Positions 16,850-26,116 are shown, counted from the stretch's first letter. The stretch: DNA of 49,899 bases from UBA6136 sp964344495 (GCA_964344495.1 CAYFNI010000002.1:1-49899); one strand, 5' to 3'. Made by a program: numbers and translations. Notes: generated by a model from the letters alone, not told the origin.

Positions 16850-17164
16850 ATGTCGAGCATCAAGCTACGCAGCAAACGGCAAGGCGACTGGACACTGATC
16901 CGGCTGCTGATCGAACACCCGATGGAAACCGGCCGCCGCCGCGACGAGGCCACAGGCGCGCTGGTGCCGGCGCATTTCATTACCGAGGTCCGGGTCGAAC
17001 ACAACGGTCAGCCCCGGATACAGGGCCTGCTGACCACCGGCGTTTCCCGCAATCCGTATCTGTCATTCCGGCTCAAGGACGTGCGGCCGGGGGACCGTGT
17101 CCGGGTCGTCTGGACCGATAATCAGGGACGGCAGGACAGTGCCGAAACCCGCATCGGCGACTGA
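16850..17164 (+). CDS. soxZ: SoxZ-like sulfur carrier subunit
   Basis: This 104-residue protein matches SoxZ, the partner that forms a heterodimer with SoxY in the periplasm and lacks its own signal peptide. Typical segments are IRLLIEHPMETG, PAHFITEVRV and SFRLKDVRPGDRVRVVWTDN. It is exported with SoxY by the Tat pathway in known systems. The start at 16850 is preferred. The gene is divergent from soxY with 108 bases between, an uncommon layout that would need coordinated divergent promoters. Confidence 0.9.
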   Translation: MSSIKLRSKRQGDWTLIRLLIEHPMETGRRRDEATGALVPAHFITEVRVEHNGQPRIQGLLTTGVSRNPYLSFRLKDVRPGDRVRVVWTDNQGRQDSAETRIGD

Positions 17165-17298
17165 GCGCGCCCGCCTCTGCCGGCGGCGGCCGACCCTGCC
17201 TGCGGCTGAAGCGCCGGTCACCGCCACCCGCCTTTGCTATCATCGCCCCCTTGTTTCGGCGGAAGACTCAAGTCCCCCGCCCACCCGGACCGCCGCGC

Positions 17299-18021
17299 AT
17301 GAACCACGAAGACACCCGCACCGATACCCCGACCGATCTTGCCCAGACGCCGAAACCGCACACGATCCGAAGTTTCATTCGCCGTCAGGGCCGCATCACG
17401 CTGGCACAACACCGCGCGCTGGAGGACCTGTGGCCGATATACGGGCTGGCTGCCGATCAAACGCTGAACGCTCAACAGGTGTTCGGGCGCACGGCGCCGC
17501 TGGTGCTGGAAATCGGGTTTGGCAATGGCGAGTCGCTGGCGGCCATGGCCAAGGCCAGTCCCGACACGGACTTCATCGGCATCGAAGTGCACCGGCCTGG
17601 CGTCGGCCATCTGCTGCTATGCGCGGACGAACAGGGTCTGACCAATCTGCGCGTCTACTGCGCGGATGCCATCGAGATTCTGACCCAGCACATCGCCGAT
17701 GCCAGTCTGGACCGGGTGCAACTGTTCTTTCCCGACCCCTGGCCGAAAAAGCGCCACCACAAGCGGCGCATCGTGCGGCCGGATTTTCTCGACCTGATCT
17801 GCCGCAAGCTGAAATCCGGCGGTGTTTTCCATGCCGCTACCGACTGGGAGCCCTATGCCGAACACATGGCGGAGGCACTGGCAGCGTGCCCGGCGCTCAT
17901 CAGTCTGGCCGAGGCATCAGCCTTTTCACCCCGACCGGCCTATCGCCCGCTGACCAAGTTCGAAACCCGCGGGCAGCGCCTCGGGCATGGCGTGTGGGAC
18001 CTCATTTATCGACGTACCTGA
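17299..18021 (+). CDS. trmB: tRNA (guanine-46-N7)-methyltransferase
   Basis: This 240-residue SAM-dependent enzyme makes m7G46 in the tRNA variable loop. The SAM-binding motif is LEIGFGNGES, followed by FIGIEVHRPGVG. The catalytic FFPDPWPKKRHHKRR segment is almost identical to family members, and TKFETRG is near the C-terminus. ATG 17299 is taken. A frame from 17251 would add 16 residues without support. Confidence 0.95.
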   Translation: MNHEDTRTDTPTDLAQTPKPHTIRSFIRRQGRITLAQHRALEDLWPIYGLAADQTLNAQQVFGRTAPLVLEIGFGNGESLAAMAKASPDTDFIGIEVHRPGVGHLLLCADEQGLTNLRVYCADAIEILTQHIADASLDRVQLFFPDPWPKKRHHKRRIVRPDFLDLICRKLKSGGVFHAATDWEPYAEHMAEALAACPALISLAEASAFSPRPAYRPLTKFETRGQRLGHGVWDLIYRRT

Positions 18022-18033
18022 CGCCGGCCGACC

Positions 18034-18303
18034 TCAGCGGTGAAGAATGGCCGGCAGAACCGCGGGAGCGATAATCCGGACCCGCTTTTCGCGCCCGGTC
18101 TCGCCGGAGATCAGGACGACATCGCGCTTCGGCACCTTGAAGACGCCGGCCAGATAGGCCAGCAGATGAGCATTGGCTTTGCCATCGACCGGCGGGGCGG
18201 TAATCCTGATTTTCAGCCGGTCGCCGTGATAGCCGACGATTTCGTCCTTCGAGGCGCGCGGCTGGATGTGGACATCCAGCACCAGCTCGGCAGGCAACGA
18301 CAT
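18034..18303 (-). CDS. DUF167 (YggU) family protein
   Basis: This 89-residue protein of DUF167 shows the typical VHIQPRASKDEIVG start and the APPVDGKANAHL motif. The function is unknown. It is the last gene of the yggS-proC-yggT-yggU run. Confidence 0.92.
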   Translation of the reverse strand: MSLPAELVLDVHIQPRASKDEIVGYHGDRLKIRITAPPVDGKANAHLLAYLAGVFKVPKRDVVLISGETGREKRVRIIAPAVLPAILHR

Positions 18304-18316
18304 CGGCCGCGCAGGG

Positions 18317-18892
18317 TTAATTCAGCAATGCCGCCAACTGCTGCAAGGGCGGCAGCAGCAGCATTCTGGCCAGCTGGATCGCCATCAGAGGCACTAGCGG
18401 CGACAGGTCGATGCCGCCGGTGGCCGGCAACAGGCGGCGACTGGCATGCAACACCGGCTCGGTCAGACTGAACAGCAGCGAAATGGCCGGGTTATAGGTG
18501 GACGGCCCAATCCAGCTCAGCAGCGCCCGCAGGATGATGGCGTAGAAGTAGAGGTCCAGCAGCATCTCCAGCACCTGCATCAGCGCCCACACGGACAGGG
18601 CGGCCAGACTCGGACTGGCGCCTTCCAGCAGGAAGATCAGGTAGCCGGCCAGCGTTTGCAGCGCAAACATCAGCACCAGGGCGGCACTGTCGATCCGCCC
18701 GGCCGAGGGAATGAAGCGGCGCAACAGACGCAATGGCGGATGCGTGATGCGGATCAGGAACTGCGAGACAGGGTTCTGATAATCAGCTCCACACCACTGA
18801 AACAGAAAGCGCAGCATGAGTGCGAAGATGTACAGGCTGACCAGCGAGTCGATCAGAAAAATGAGGGGAGATACCCAGTAACCAGTGCTCAT
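18317..18892 (-). CDS. YggT family membrane protein
   Basis: This 191-residue inner-membrane protein contains two YggT repeats, each with a hydrophobic hairpin and the conserved NPVSQFL/NPAISLLF and RRFIP/RRLLP elements. YggT proteins have been linked to osmotic protection and cell-division site factors, but the role here is unknown. It lies two bases after proC and is surely co-transcribed. Confidence 0.92.
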   Translation of the reverse strand: MSTGYWVSPLIFLIDSLVSLYIFALMLRFLFQWCGADYQNPVSQFLIRITHPPLRLLRRFIPSAGRIDSAALVLMFALQTLAGYLIFLLEGASPSLAALSVWALMQVLEMLLDLYFYAIILRALLSWIGPSTYNPAISLLFSLTEPVLHASRRLLPATGGIDLSPLVPLMAIQLARMLLLPPLQQLAALLN

Positions 18893-18894
18893 GT

Positions 18895-19719
18895 TCAGCC
18901 TCCTAACTGTTCAGACAATTCAGTGGCGCGCCGGGCGGCCGCCTGCATGGCCTCGGCGACCAGCGGCCGCAGACCGCCCGCCTCAAAGGCCGCGATCGCG
19001 CGCTCCGTCGTACCTCCGGGCGAGGTGACGCGGCGCCGCAGTTCAGCCGGGGGCTCGGTCGATTCAATCGCGATCCGACCTGCGCCCAGGGCCGTCTGCT
19101 GGGCCAACAGACGTGCCGTGGTCGGCTCCAGACCCAGGGCGATGCCGGCTTCCTCCATGGCTTCCATGAACAGGAAGAAATAGGCCGGACCACTGCCGGA
19201 CAGCGCGGTCACGGCATCCAGTTGGGTTTCCTCCTCGACCCAGACGGTCAGTCCCACGGCGCGCAGAATGGCCTCGGCCTGACTGCGCTGTTCGACACTC
19301 ACCCGCGGCGTGGCAAACAGGCCGGTCGCACCGGCCTTGACCATGGCCGGGGTGTTCGGCATGCAACGAACGATGGCCACGTCCTCACCGGCCCAGCGGT
19401 CGATGCTGGCGGTGTTGATGCCGGCGGCGATACTGACCACCAGCGGCCGCCGGGCCTGAATCAGAGGGGCCAACTCCCGAACGACCTCGGCCAGGATCTG
19501 CGGCTTGACCGCCAGCACCAGTACCTGGGCATTTTCGGCGACGATGGCATTGCGCGGCGTGGTATGAACACCGTATTCGCTAGCCAGATGGGCCAGGGCA
19601 TGTGCGTTGATATCGGACACCCAGATGCGCTCGGCCGGGTAACCGTCCGCAATGAGTCCGCTGATCAGGCTGGCGGCCATGTTGCCGGCGCCAATGAATC
19701 CGAGAATGGGCTGTTTCAT
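18895..19719 (-). CDS. proC: Pyrroline-5-carboxylate reductase
   Basis: This 274-residue Rossmann enzyme makes the last step of proline synthesis, reducing P5C with NAD(P)H. The dinucleotide motif is GFIGAGNMA at residues 6-14. The conserved VLAVKPQ and the C-terminal ALSGSGPAYFFLFMEAM and SPGGTTERAI segments are present. It sits between yggS and yggT as in many Proteobacteria. Confidence 0.96.
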   Translation of the reverse strand: MKQPILGFIGAGNMAASLISGLIADGYPAERIWVSDINAHALAHLASEYGVHTTPRNAIVAENAQVLVLAVKPQILAEVVRELAPLIQARRPLVVSIAAGINTASIDRWAGEDVAIVRCMPNTPAMVKAGATGLFATPRVSVEQRSQAEAILRAVGLTVWVEEETQLDAVTALSGSGPAYFFLFMEAMEEAGIALGLEPTTARLLAQQTALGAGRIAIESTEPPAELRRRVTSPGGTTERAIAAFEAGGLRPLVAEAMQAAARRATELSEQLGG

Positions 19720-19742
19720 GGTGGGAATGGGGTACGTGAATG

Positions 19743-20444
19743 TCAGGGTTTTGGGGTTGCCGTGCCACGGGGTCCGAACAGGGCGGTGCCGATCCGGACC
19801 AGGGTTGCACCCTCGGCAATCGCGGCTTCCAGATCGTCCGACATGCCCATCGACAGGGTATCGAGCCCGCCGAGGCTGAGCCCTTCCATGGCCAGTCGCA
19901 ACTGGCGCAGCGGCTGGCGCTGTTGCTCGAACCCCGCCGCCGGCGCGGGAATCGCCATCAGGCCGCGCAGGCGCAGGCGCGGCAGGGCCGCGACCGCACG
20001 TGCGAGCAGCGGCACATCGGCCGGCATCACCCCGCTCTTGCTGTCTTCCGCACTGATATTGACCTGCAGACAGACATTCAGCGGCGGCGCCGCAGCGGGT
20101 CGCTGTTCCGACAGGCGCTGGGCGATCTTCAGCCGATCAACGCTGTGCACCCAGTCAAACCGGGTGGCGATCGCCCGCGTCTTGTTCGACTGGATCGGAC
20201 CAATGAAATGCCAGACGATGTCGGTGAGGTCGGACACGGCCTCCTGCTTGGCCAGCGCTTCCTGCAGGTAGTTTTCCCCGAACTGCCGCTGTCCCGCCGC
20301 GTACGCCGCCCGGATGGCCTCAGCCGGCTGGGTCTTGCTGACCGCCAGCAACGCCACCGAGCCGGCCGGCCGACCCGCGCGCTGCTCGGCCTCGCCGATG
20401 CGGGCGCGAAGGCCGTTCAAGCGTTCTGCCAAGGGGTGAGACAT
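19743..20444 (-). CDS. YggS family PLP homeostasis protein
   Basis: This 233-residue single-domain PLP-binding protein (PLPBP) controls pyridoxal phosphate levels. The PLP lysine is in LLAVSKTQ, followed by FGENYLQEAL, WHFIGPIQSNK and the C-terminal LSMGMSDDLEAAI and RIGTALFG motifs. ATG 20444 (MSHPLAER) gives the family length. It is divergent from pilT by 88 bases. Confidence 0.95.
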   Translation of the reverse strand: MSHPLAERLNGLRARIGEAEQRAGRPAGSVALLAVSKTQPAEAIRAAYAAGQRQFGENYLQEALAKQEAVSDLTDIVWHFIGPIQSNKTRAIATRFDWVHSVDRLKIAQRLSEQRPAAAPPLNVCLQVNISAEDSKSGVMPADVPLLARAVAALPRLRLRGLMAIPAPAAGFEQQRQPLRQLRLAMEGLSLGGLDTLSMGMSDDLEAAIAEGATLVRIGTALFGPRGTATPKP

Positions 20445-20532
20445 AGCGAAATCAGGTGAACTATACTGCGGCTCAAGATGCCGGTGATTGCTACAAGCCG
20501 GCGCATTAAAGCACGCCCAGCAGATCGTCGGA

Positions 20533-21588
20533 ATGGACATCACCGAATTACTTGCCTTCTCCTACAAGAGCAAAGCTTCCGACCTGCACCTGTCTGCCGG
20601 TCAGCCCCCCATGATCCGGGTCGATGGCGACATCCGCCGCATCAACCTGCCTGCCCTGGAGGCCAAAGAGGTACACGGGTTGATCTATGACGTCATGAAC
20701 GACAGCCAGCGGCGCGATTTCGAGGAATTTCTGGAGTGCGATTTTTCCTTCGAATTGCCGGGCATCGCCCGCTTCCGCGTCAATGCCTTCAACCAGAACC
20801 GGGGACCCTCGGCGGCTTTCCGCACCATTCCCTCGACCATTCTGACGCTGGACGACTTGGGGTGTCCGCGCTTCTTTCAGGAGGTCACCCGTCACCCGCG
20901 CGGGCTGATCCTGGTCACCGGCCCGACCGGTTCCGGCAAGTCGACCACGCTGGCGGCAATGGTGGACTACGTCAATACTCAGGACTACGCCCACATCCTG
21001 ACCATCGAGGACCCGATCGAATTTGTCCATGAAAGCAAGCGCAGCCTGGTGCAGCAGCGCGAGGTGCATCGCGATACGCTGGGCTTCAACGAGGCGCTGC
21101 GATCAGCGTTGCGCGAGGATCCGGACGTGATTCTGGTGGGCGAAATGCGCGATCTGGAAACGATCCGCCTGGCCCTGACCGCCGCCGAAACCGGCCATCT
21201 GGTCTTCGGCACCCTGCACACCAGTTCAGCCGCCAAAACCATCGACCGCATCATCGACGTCTTTCCGGCTGCTGAAAAAAGCGTGATCCGCTCGATGCTA
21301 TCCGAGTCACTGCAGGCAGTGATTTCGCAGACCCTGCTGAAAAAAATCGGCGGCGGCCGCACCGCCGCGTGGGAGATCATGGTCGGCACGCCCGCGATCC
21401 GCAACCTGATCCGAGAGGACAAGGTGGCGCAAATGTACTCCGCCATCCAGACCGGCCGCCGCGACGGCATGCAGACACTCGATCAGCACCTGCTGGAACT
21501 GGTCGAGCGCGGGTTGGTGTCGCGCAGCGAAGCGCTGGCTCTGTGCGTCAACAAGGCCTCGATTCCGGGGCCGGGACTCAGCGCATGA
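20533..21588 (+). CDS. pilT: Type IV pilus retraction ATPase PilT
   Basis: This 351-residue hexameric ATPase powers pilus retraction and twitching. The N-terminal PAS-like region precedes Walker A GPTGSGKST at residues 130-138, the Asp box TIEDPIEF, Walker B DVILVGEMRD and the His box GHLVFGTLHT. The C-terminal AIRNLIRED region matches the PilT retraction motif. It overlaps pilU by four bases. No pilin genes are in the window. Confidence 0.96.
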   Translation: MDITELLAFSYKSKASDLHLSAGQPPMIRVDGDIRRINLPALEAKEVHGLIYDVMNDSQRRDFEEFLECDFSFELPGIARFRVNAFNQNRGPSAAFRTIPSTILTLDDLGCPRFFQEVTRHPRGLILVTGPTGSGKSTTLAAMVDYVNTQDYAHILTIEDPIEFVHESKRSLVQQREVHRDTLGFNEALRSALREDPDVILVGEMRDLETIRLALTAAETGHLVFGTLHTSSAAKTIDRIIDVFPAAEKSVIRSMLSESLQAVISQTLLKKIGGGRTAAWEIMVGTPAIRNLIREDKVAQMYSAIQTGRRDGMQTLDQHLLELVERGLVSRSEALALCVNKASIPGPGLSA

Positions 21589-22709
21589 ATTTCACCGCCC
21601 TGCTGGACATCATGGCGCGCAATCAGGCCTCGGACCTGTTCATCACCGCCGAACGCGAACCCAGCATCAAGGTCAACGGCCAACTCAAGGCCATTTCCCG
21701 TTCACGGCTGAGCAAGGAGCAGGCCCTGCAGGTGGTCCTGAGCATCATGACGCCGACCCAGCGGGAGGAATTCGAAACCACCCGCGAATGCAACTTCGCC
21801 ATTGAAGCCCCCGATCTGGGACGCTTCCGGGTCAGCGCCTTCATGCAGCGTGACTGCGCCGCGATGGTACTGCGACGCATCCAGACCCAGGTGCCGAGCT
21901 GGCAGGATCTGGCACTACCGCCCGTACTCAGCGAACTGGTCATGAGCAAGCGCGGGCTGATTCTCATCGCCGGCGGCACCGGCAGCGGCAAGTCCACCAC
22001 CCTCGCCTCGCTGATTCGACACCGCAACGAACATTCCAGCGGCCACATCATCACCATCGAAGACCCGCTTGAATATGTGCATGCCCATCTGGGCTGCATC
22101 GTGACGCAACGCGAGGTCGGCATCGACACGGCCTCGTACGAAGTTGCGCTCAAGAACACCCTCCGGCAGGCGCCGGATGTGATCCTGATTGGCGAAATCC
22201 GCACCCGCGAGACCATGCAGCAGGCGATCACTTTTGCCGAAACCGGCCACCTGTGCCTCAGCACGGTTCATGCGAATAACGCCAACCAGACCATCGACCG
22301 CATCCTGCACTTCTTCCCGGAGGAGATGCATCCGCAGCTGCTGATGGATCTGTCACTGAATCTGCGCGCCATCGTCGCCCAGCAATTGTTGCCCCGGGCT
22401 GATGGCTCGGGCCGCCAGCTGGCTCTGGAAATCATGGTCAACACGCCGCGCGCCGCCGACCTGATCCGCAAGGGCGAGATTCCCAAGCTCAAGGAACTGA
22501 TGAAGCAATCGCGCGAGCACGGCATGCTGACCTTCGATCAATGCCTGTTCGAACTCTTCCGGGCCGGCACCATCAGCTATGAGGATGCCCTGAGTGCGGC
22601 TGACTCCAAGAACGAGGTGCGGCTGATGGTCAAGCTCGCCGACGATGGTCTGAATCCCGATTCGCTGCCCGGCGAACTCGCTCTGCTCGACGAGGATGCG
22701 CCGGAGTGA
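21585..22709 (+). CDS. pilU: PilT-dependent retraction ATPase PilU
   Basis: This 374-residue PilT paralogue assists retraction under load. Walker A is GGTGSGKST, Walker B DVILIGEIR, and the His box GHLCLSTVHA. The sequence RAADLIRKGEIPKLKELM near the C-terminus and the acidic tail are typical of PilU. Its start overlaps the pilT stop (ATGA), so the two are translationally coupled. Confidence 0.95.
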   Translation: MNFTALLDIMARNQASDLFITAEREPSIKVNGQLKAISRSRLSKEQALQVVLSIMTPTQREEFETTRECNFAIEAPDLGRFRVSAFMQRDCAAMVLRRIQTQVPSWQDLALPPVLSELVMSKRGLILIAGGTGSGKSTTLASLIRHRNEHSSGHIITIEDPLEYVHAHLGCIVTQREVGIDTASYEVALKNTLRQAPDVILIGEIRTRETMQQAITFAETGHLCLSTVHANNANQTIDRILHFFPEEMHPQLLMDLSLNLRAIVAQQLLPRADGSGRQLALEIMVNTPRAADLIRKGEIPKLKELMKQSREHGMLTFDQCLFELFRAGTISYEDALSAADSKNEVRLMVKLADDGLNPDSLPGELALLDEDAPE

Positions 22710-22735
22710 CGCCATTCCAGCGGACGTTCTTCCCG

Positions 22736-22741
22736 TATAAT
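22736..22741 (+). promoter_or_regulatory. Possible -10 element (TATAAT)
   Basis: A consensus TATAAT lies 22 bases before the GTG start of the DUF2726 gene and 26 bases after pilU. The -35 region (near 22712-22718) is poor, so this is tentative. Confidence 0.35.
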
Positions 22742-22763
22742 CCGGAATCGTTTTCCGCCTCGT

Positions 22764-23396
22764 GTGCGGTTGGCCCGACAGCCCCAAAATTCCAGCCCCG
22801 AGACTGCCTTGCCTGACATCCCCCTCCAGAACTGGTTGCCCTATTTCGTGGCCGCTGCCGCCGTCTCGGTGGGGCTGGTGATATGGCGATTGTTCCGCAG
22901 CCCCCCCCCGGGCCGGGCCAGCTACATCCGGCAAGACTTCCTCTTGTCGCCCGAAGAACGGCAGCTGTTCAAGGCTCTGCGCGCCTCGGTCGGCGAGGAC
23001 TACGTCATATTCGGCAAGGTTCGGGTCGAAGACGTCATCGCCCCCCGTTCCGCAGCCCATGTCGATGCTGCCTGGGAAGCGCTGGAAACGGCCGGCGACG
23101 TCCACTTTCCGTTCGTGCTCTGCAAGCAGTCGGATCTGTCGATTGCCTGCGCCATTCAGCTGATCCAGCATCGAATCCCGGGTCGCACACCGACGGCACC
23201 CGGCGAGCACCCGTTAAAAACCATCTGTGCCAGCGGTGGCCTGCCTCTGCTGCGGCTGGAAGCCAGCCCTTTCTACGACCGCAACGACATCCGCCTGGCC
23301 GTGGCCGAGGCGGTCCGCAAGGAGCCGCTATTCATCAGCGAGCCCGACGGCCGCAAGGAACCGACCATCGCCGAACTGGAACGGCTCGACCTCTGA
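22764..23396 (+). CDS. Membrane-anchored DUF2726 protein
   Basis: This protein of about 210 residues has one N-terminal membrane helix (WLPYFVAAAAVSVGLVIWRLF). A soluble DUF2726-type domain follows (LLSPEERQLFKALRASVGEDYVIFGKVRVEDVI), a fold related to restriction-like nuclease and zinc-ribbon proteins. The function is unknown. No ATG fits, so the start is a GTG at 22764 or a TTG at 22809. The Cys residues usual for some DUF2726 proteins are few here. It lies between pilU and the ArsC/Spx-family gene. Confidence 0.72.
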   Translation: MRLARQPQNSSPETALPDIPLQNWLPYFVAAAAVSVGLVIWRLFRSPPPGRASYIRQDFLLSPEERQLFKALRASVGEDYVIFGKVRVEDVIAPRSAAHVDAAWEALETAGDVHFPFVLCKQSDLSIACAIQLIQHRIPGRTPTAPGEHPLKTICASGGLPLLRLEASPFYDRNDIRLAVAEAVRKEPLFISEPDGRKEPTIAELERLDL

Positions 23397-23400
23397 TGCC

Positions 23401-23742
23401 ATGTGGATCCTGTACGGTCTGAAAAACTGCGATAGCTGCCGCAAGGCCATGGCCTGGCTGAGCCAGCACGGGCGTGCCTACCGATTCCATGACCTGCGCG
23501 CGGACGGTCTTGATGCCTTGCTGCTGGCCGGCTGGGTCGACCAGCTCGGCTGGGAGCCCCTGCTGAATCGCAAGAGCACCACCTGGCGCGGCCTGACTCA
23601 GGCCGACACCCACGACCTCAACCGGGACACAGCGCTGGCACTGATGCTGACGTACCCAACCCTGATCAAACGCCCGATTCTGGTGGCGGACGACCGACTG
23701 CTGCTGGGCTTTTCCCCTGAACGCTATGCCGAACTGCCATGA
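23401..23742 (+). CDS. ArsC/Spx family protein (YffB-like)
   Basis: This 113-residue thioredoxin-fold protein resembles YffB. The N-terminal YGLKNCDSCRKAMAWL contains the C-x2-C motif, and LNRKSTTWRGL and PTLIKRPILV are characteristic of the ArsC family. It is probably a glutathione-dependent thiol reductase rather than a true arsenate reductase. It overlaps dapE by four bases, the same gene order as yffB-dapE of Escherichia coli. Confidence 0.9.
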   Translation: MWILYGLKNCDSCRKAMAWLSQHGRAYRFHDLRADGLDALLLAGWVDQLGWEPLLNRKSTTWRGLTQADTHDLNRDTALALMLTYPTLIKRPILVADDRLLLGFSPERYAELP

Positions 23743-24875
23743 GCGAAACCCTGGACCTGACCTGCGAATTCATCCGCCGCCCATCCGTCACGCCGGCCGA
23801 TGCCGGCTGCATGGAGTTGATTGCCGAACGCCTGCTGCCGCACGGTTTCACGCTCGAACAACTCGACTTCGGCAACACCCGCAACCTGTTCATGCGACGT
23901 GGACAGGCTGCTCCGCTGCTGGTGTTTCTGGGCCACACCGATGTCGTCCCGCCCGGGCCTGAGGCCGACTGGCAATTCCCGCCGTTCGAACCAACCCTGA
24001 AGGACGGGCTGCTCTATGGCCGCGGGGCCGCCGACATGAAAAGCGGGGTCGCAGCCATGGTTACTGCGCTGGAGCGCTTCGCCGCACGCCACCCCGATCA
24101 CCTCGGCTCGGCCGCCATCCTGATGACCAGCGATGAGGAGGGGGCCGCAACCGATGGCGTGGTCAAGGTCATCGAGACGTTCCAGGCGCGCGGCGACCGC
24201 ATCGACTGGTGCGTCATTGGCGAACCGTCCAGCTTCGACCGGCTGGGCGATGTGATCCGGGTCGGTCGGCGGGGTTCGCTGTGTGGCGTGCTGACCGTGC
24301 ATGGCATCCAGGGACATGTGGCCTACCCGGACAAGGCTGACAACCCCATCCACCGCTTCGCCCCGGCGCTGGCCGAACTGGCGGCAGAGGTCTGGGACGA
24401 GGGCAATGCGTTTTTTCCGCCCACCAGTTTTCAGGTCTCCAACATCAAGAGCGGCACGGGGGCAGAGAATGTGATTCCCGGCCGACTGGAAGTATCGTTC
24501 AATTTCCGCTTTTCGACCGCACTGACGGAAGATGACATCAAGCGCCGCGTCCATGCCATTCTGGACCGGCACGGCGTCCGCTACGACCTGGCCTGGCGCC
24601 TGTCCGGTGCACCGTTCCTGACCACCGGCCAGACGCTGATCGAGGCTACCCAGGCCGCACTGGTCAGCGTGGTCGGCCAGCGCGCCCGGCCGGACACCGG
24701 CGGCGGCACCTCGGATGGGCGCTTCGTTGCCCCGACCGGAGCAGAGGTCGTTGAACTGGGCCCGCTCAACGGCAGCATCCACAAGATTGACGAGCATGTG
24801 CCGGTGGCGGATATCGAGGTGCTGTCCGACATCTATGAGCAGATTCTCGTCAATCTGCTTGCCCCCGCCCACTGA
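23739..24875 (+). CDS. dapE: Succinyl-diaminopimelate desuccinylase
   Basis: This 378-residue zinc amidohydrolase of the M20 family releases succinate and LL-diaminopimelate in lysine and peptidoglycan synthesis. Metal-site motifs are FLGHTDVVPPG, YGRGAADMKSG, MTSDEEGAATDG with the catalytic Glu pair, CVIGEPSS and the C-terminal GGTSDGRF. The length is normal. Confidence 0.96.
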   Translation: MSETLDLTCEFIRRPSVTPADAGCMELIAERLLPHGFTLEQLDFGNTRNLFMRRGQAAPLLVFLGHTDVVPPGPEADWQFPPFEPTLKDGLLYGRGAADMKSGVAAMVTALERFAARHPDHLGSAAILMTSDEEGAATDGVVKVIETFQARGDRIDWCVIGEPSSFDRLGDVIRVGRRGSLCGVLTVHGIQGHVAYPDKADNPIHRFAPALAELAAEVWDEGNAFFPPTSFQVSNIKSGTGAENVIPGRLEVSFNFRFSTALTEDDIKRRVHAILDRHGVRYDLAWRLSGAPFLTTGQTLIEATQAALVSVVGQRARPDTGGGTSDGRFVAPTGAEVVELGPLNGSIHKIDEHVPVADIEVLSDIYEQILVNLLAPAH

Positions 24876-24891
24876 CCGCGGAGTTCAAGGC

Positions 24892-25746
24892 ATGGCGCAA
24901 ACGACCGATTCACCGCTGGTTTCAGCGGAATGGCTGGCAGAACGGCTCGGCACGCCCGATCTGGTGATCCTGGATGCTACCTTCTTTCTACCGAACCAGC
25001 CGCGCAATGCCCGTGAGGACTACCTGCAGGCGCATATCCCCGGCGCCCATTTCTTCGACATCGACACCGTAGCCGATCACGCCACCGATCTGCCGCACAT
25101 GTTGCCCTCGGCCGCGGCCTTCGCCGAGGCTGCGGGCAAACTGGGCATCGAGAACTTCACCACGGTCGTCGTCTACGACCACAACCATTTCATGGCATCG
25201 GCGCGTGCCTGGTGGATGTTCCGCAGTTTCGATCACGACCATGTCCGGGTGCTGGACGGCGGGCTCGCCCGCTGGCAGACGCTTGGCCTCCCCACCCGCT
25301 CCGGCCCGGAGGCTGCCCGCAGCCTCACCTTCACGGCGGTCCAACGGCCGGGACTGGTGCGGTCGCTGACTGACCTGCGCGAGGCTCTGGGACGGCCAGA
25401 GACGCAGATTGTCGATGCCCGCCCCCTGGCGCGTTTCGCCGGCCGCGAACCGGAACCCCGGCCAGGCCTGCGGGCGGGGCACATCCCGGGCAGTCGTTCG
25501 CTGTTCTTCAAGCGCCTGATCGATGAGGCCAGCGGCTGTCTGAAACCCGAGACTGACTTGCGTAAGGCCTTTATCGACGCCGGAATCGATCCGGATCGGC
25601 CGGTGGTGACCACCTGCGGCAGCGGCGTGACGGCAGCCATTCTGGCGCTTGGCCTGTACTGCGTGGGGAATGAATCGGCTGCCGTCTACGACGGCTCCTG
25701 GGCGGAATGGGGCGGTAGAGGCGATACGCCGGTCGAGACGGACTGA
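24892..25746 (+). CDS. 3-mercaptopyruvate/thiosulfate sulfurtransferase
   Basis: This 284-residue protein has two rhodanese domains. The catalytic Cys242 lies in TTCGSGVTAA, the CG[S/T]GVT loop typical of mercaptopyruvate sulfurtransferase (SseA). The N-terminal domain is inactive (DHNHFMASARAWWMFR). It begins 16 bases after dapE. It may supply sulfane sulfur to cytosolic acceptors, but its donor cannot be decided from sequence. Confidence 0.9.
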   Translation: MAQTTDSPLVSAEWLAERLGTPDLVILDATFFLPNQPRNAREDYLQAHIPGAHFFDIDTVADHATDLPHMLPSAAAFAEAAGKLGIENFTTVVVYDHNHFMASARAWWMFRSFDHDHVRVLDGGLARWQTLGLPTRSGPEAARSLTFTAVQRPGLVRSLTDLREALGRPETQIVDARPLARFAGREPEPRPGLRAGHIPGSRSLFFKRLIDEASGCLKPETDLRKAFIDAGIDPDRPVVTTCGSGVTAAILALGLYCVGNESAAVYDGSWAEWGGRGDTPVETD

Positions 25747-25832
25747 GAAAAAACCCGCCATTCACCTGCGTTTGAGCGCTGCCCCGAAAGACCTTAAAAC
25801 TCCCGTCATTTTTATCAACAAGGAACTTTTGC

Positions 25833-25838
25833 GATAAT
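25833..25838 (+). promoter_or_regulatory. Possible -10 element (GATAAT)
   Basis: GATAAT lies in an AT-rich stretch (25795-25860), 50 bases before xseB, with a weak T-rich -35 region near 25810. It could start the xseB-ispA-dxs transcript. Confidence 0.35.
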
Positions 25839-25882
25839 GCTCTTTTAGTTTCCAAAGGCAGCAGCCGGATACCCTTATCCGA

Positions 25883-26116
25883 ATGGCCAAGAAAGCCCCT
25901 CATTTTGAAGAATCACTGGCCGAACTGGAGCAGTTGGTCGAGCGTATGGAACAGGGCCATCTGCCGCTGGAGGAATCGCTCAAACTGTTCGAGCGCGGCG
26001 TTCAATTGACCCGCCACTGTCAGAAAGCTCTCCAGGAAGCCGAACAGAAAGTCCGGATCCTGCTGGAAGAAAACGGCGAAACCACCCTGAAACCATTCAC
26101 CGATGACATCCCCTAA
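25883..26116 (+). CDS. xseB: Exodeoxyribonuclease VII small subunit
   Basis: This 77-residue coiled-coil subunit pairs with XseA. The family motif FEESLAELEQLVERMEQG is followed by LPLEESLKLFERGVQL. It is the first gene of the xseB-ispA-dxs operon and overlaps ispA by 14 bases. Confidence 0.95.
   Translation: MAKKAPHFEESLAELEQLVERMEQGHLPLEESLKLFERGVQLTRHCQKALQEAEQKVRILLEENGETTLKPFTDDIP

Noticed and set aside
17097..18074. A 325-codon open frame on the plus strand
   Set aside because: It is another frame of trmB, rich in Arg, Pro and His, and lacks any domain.
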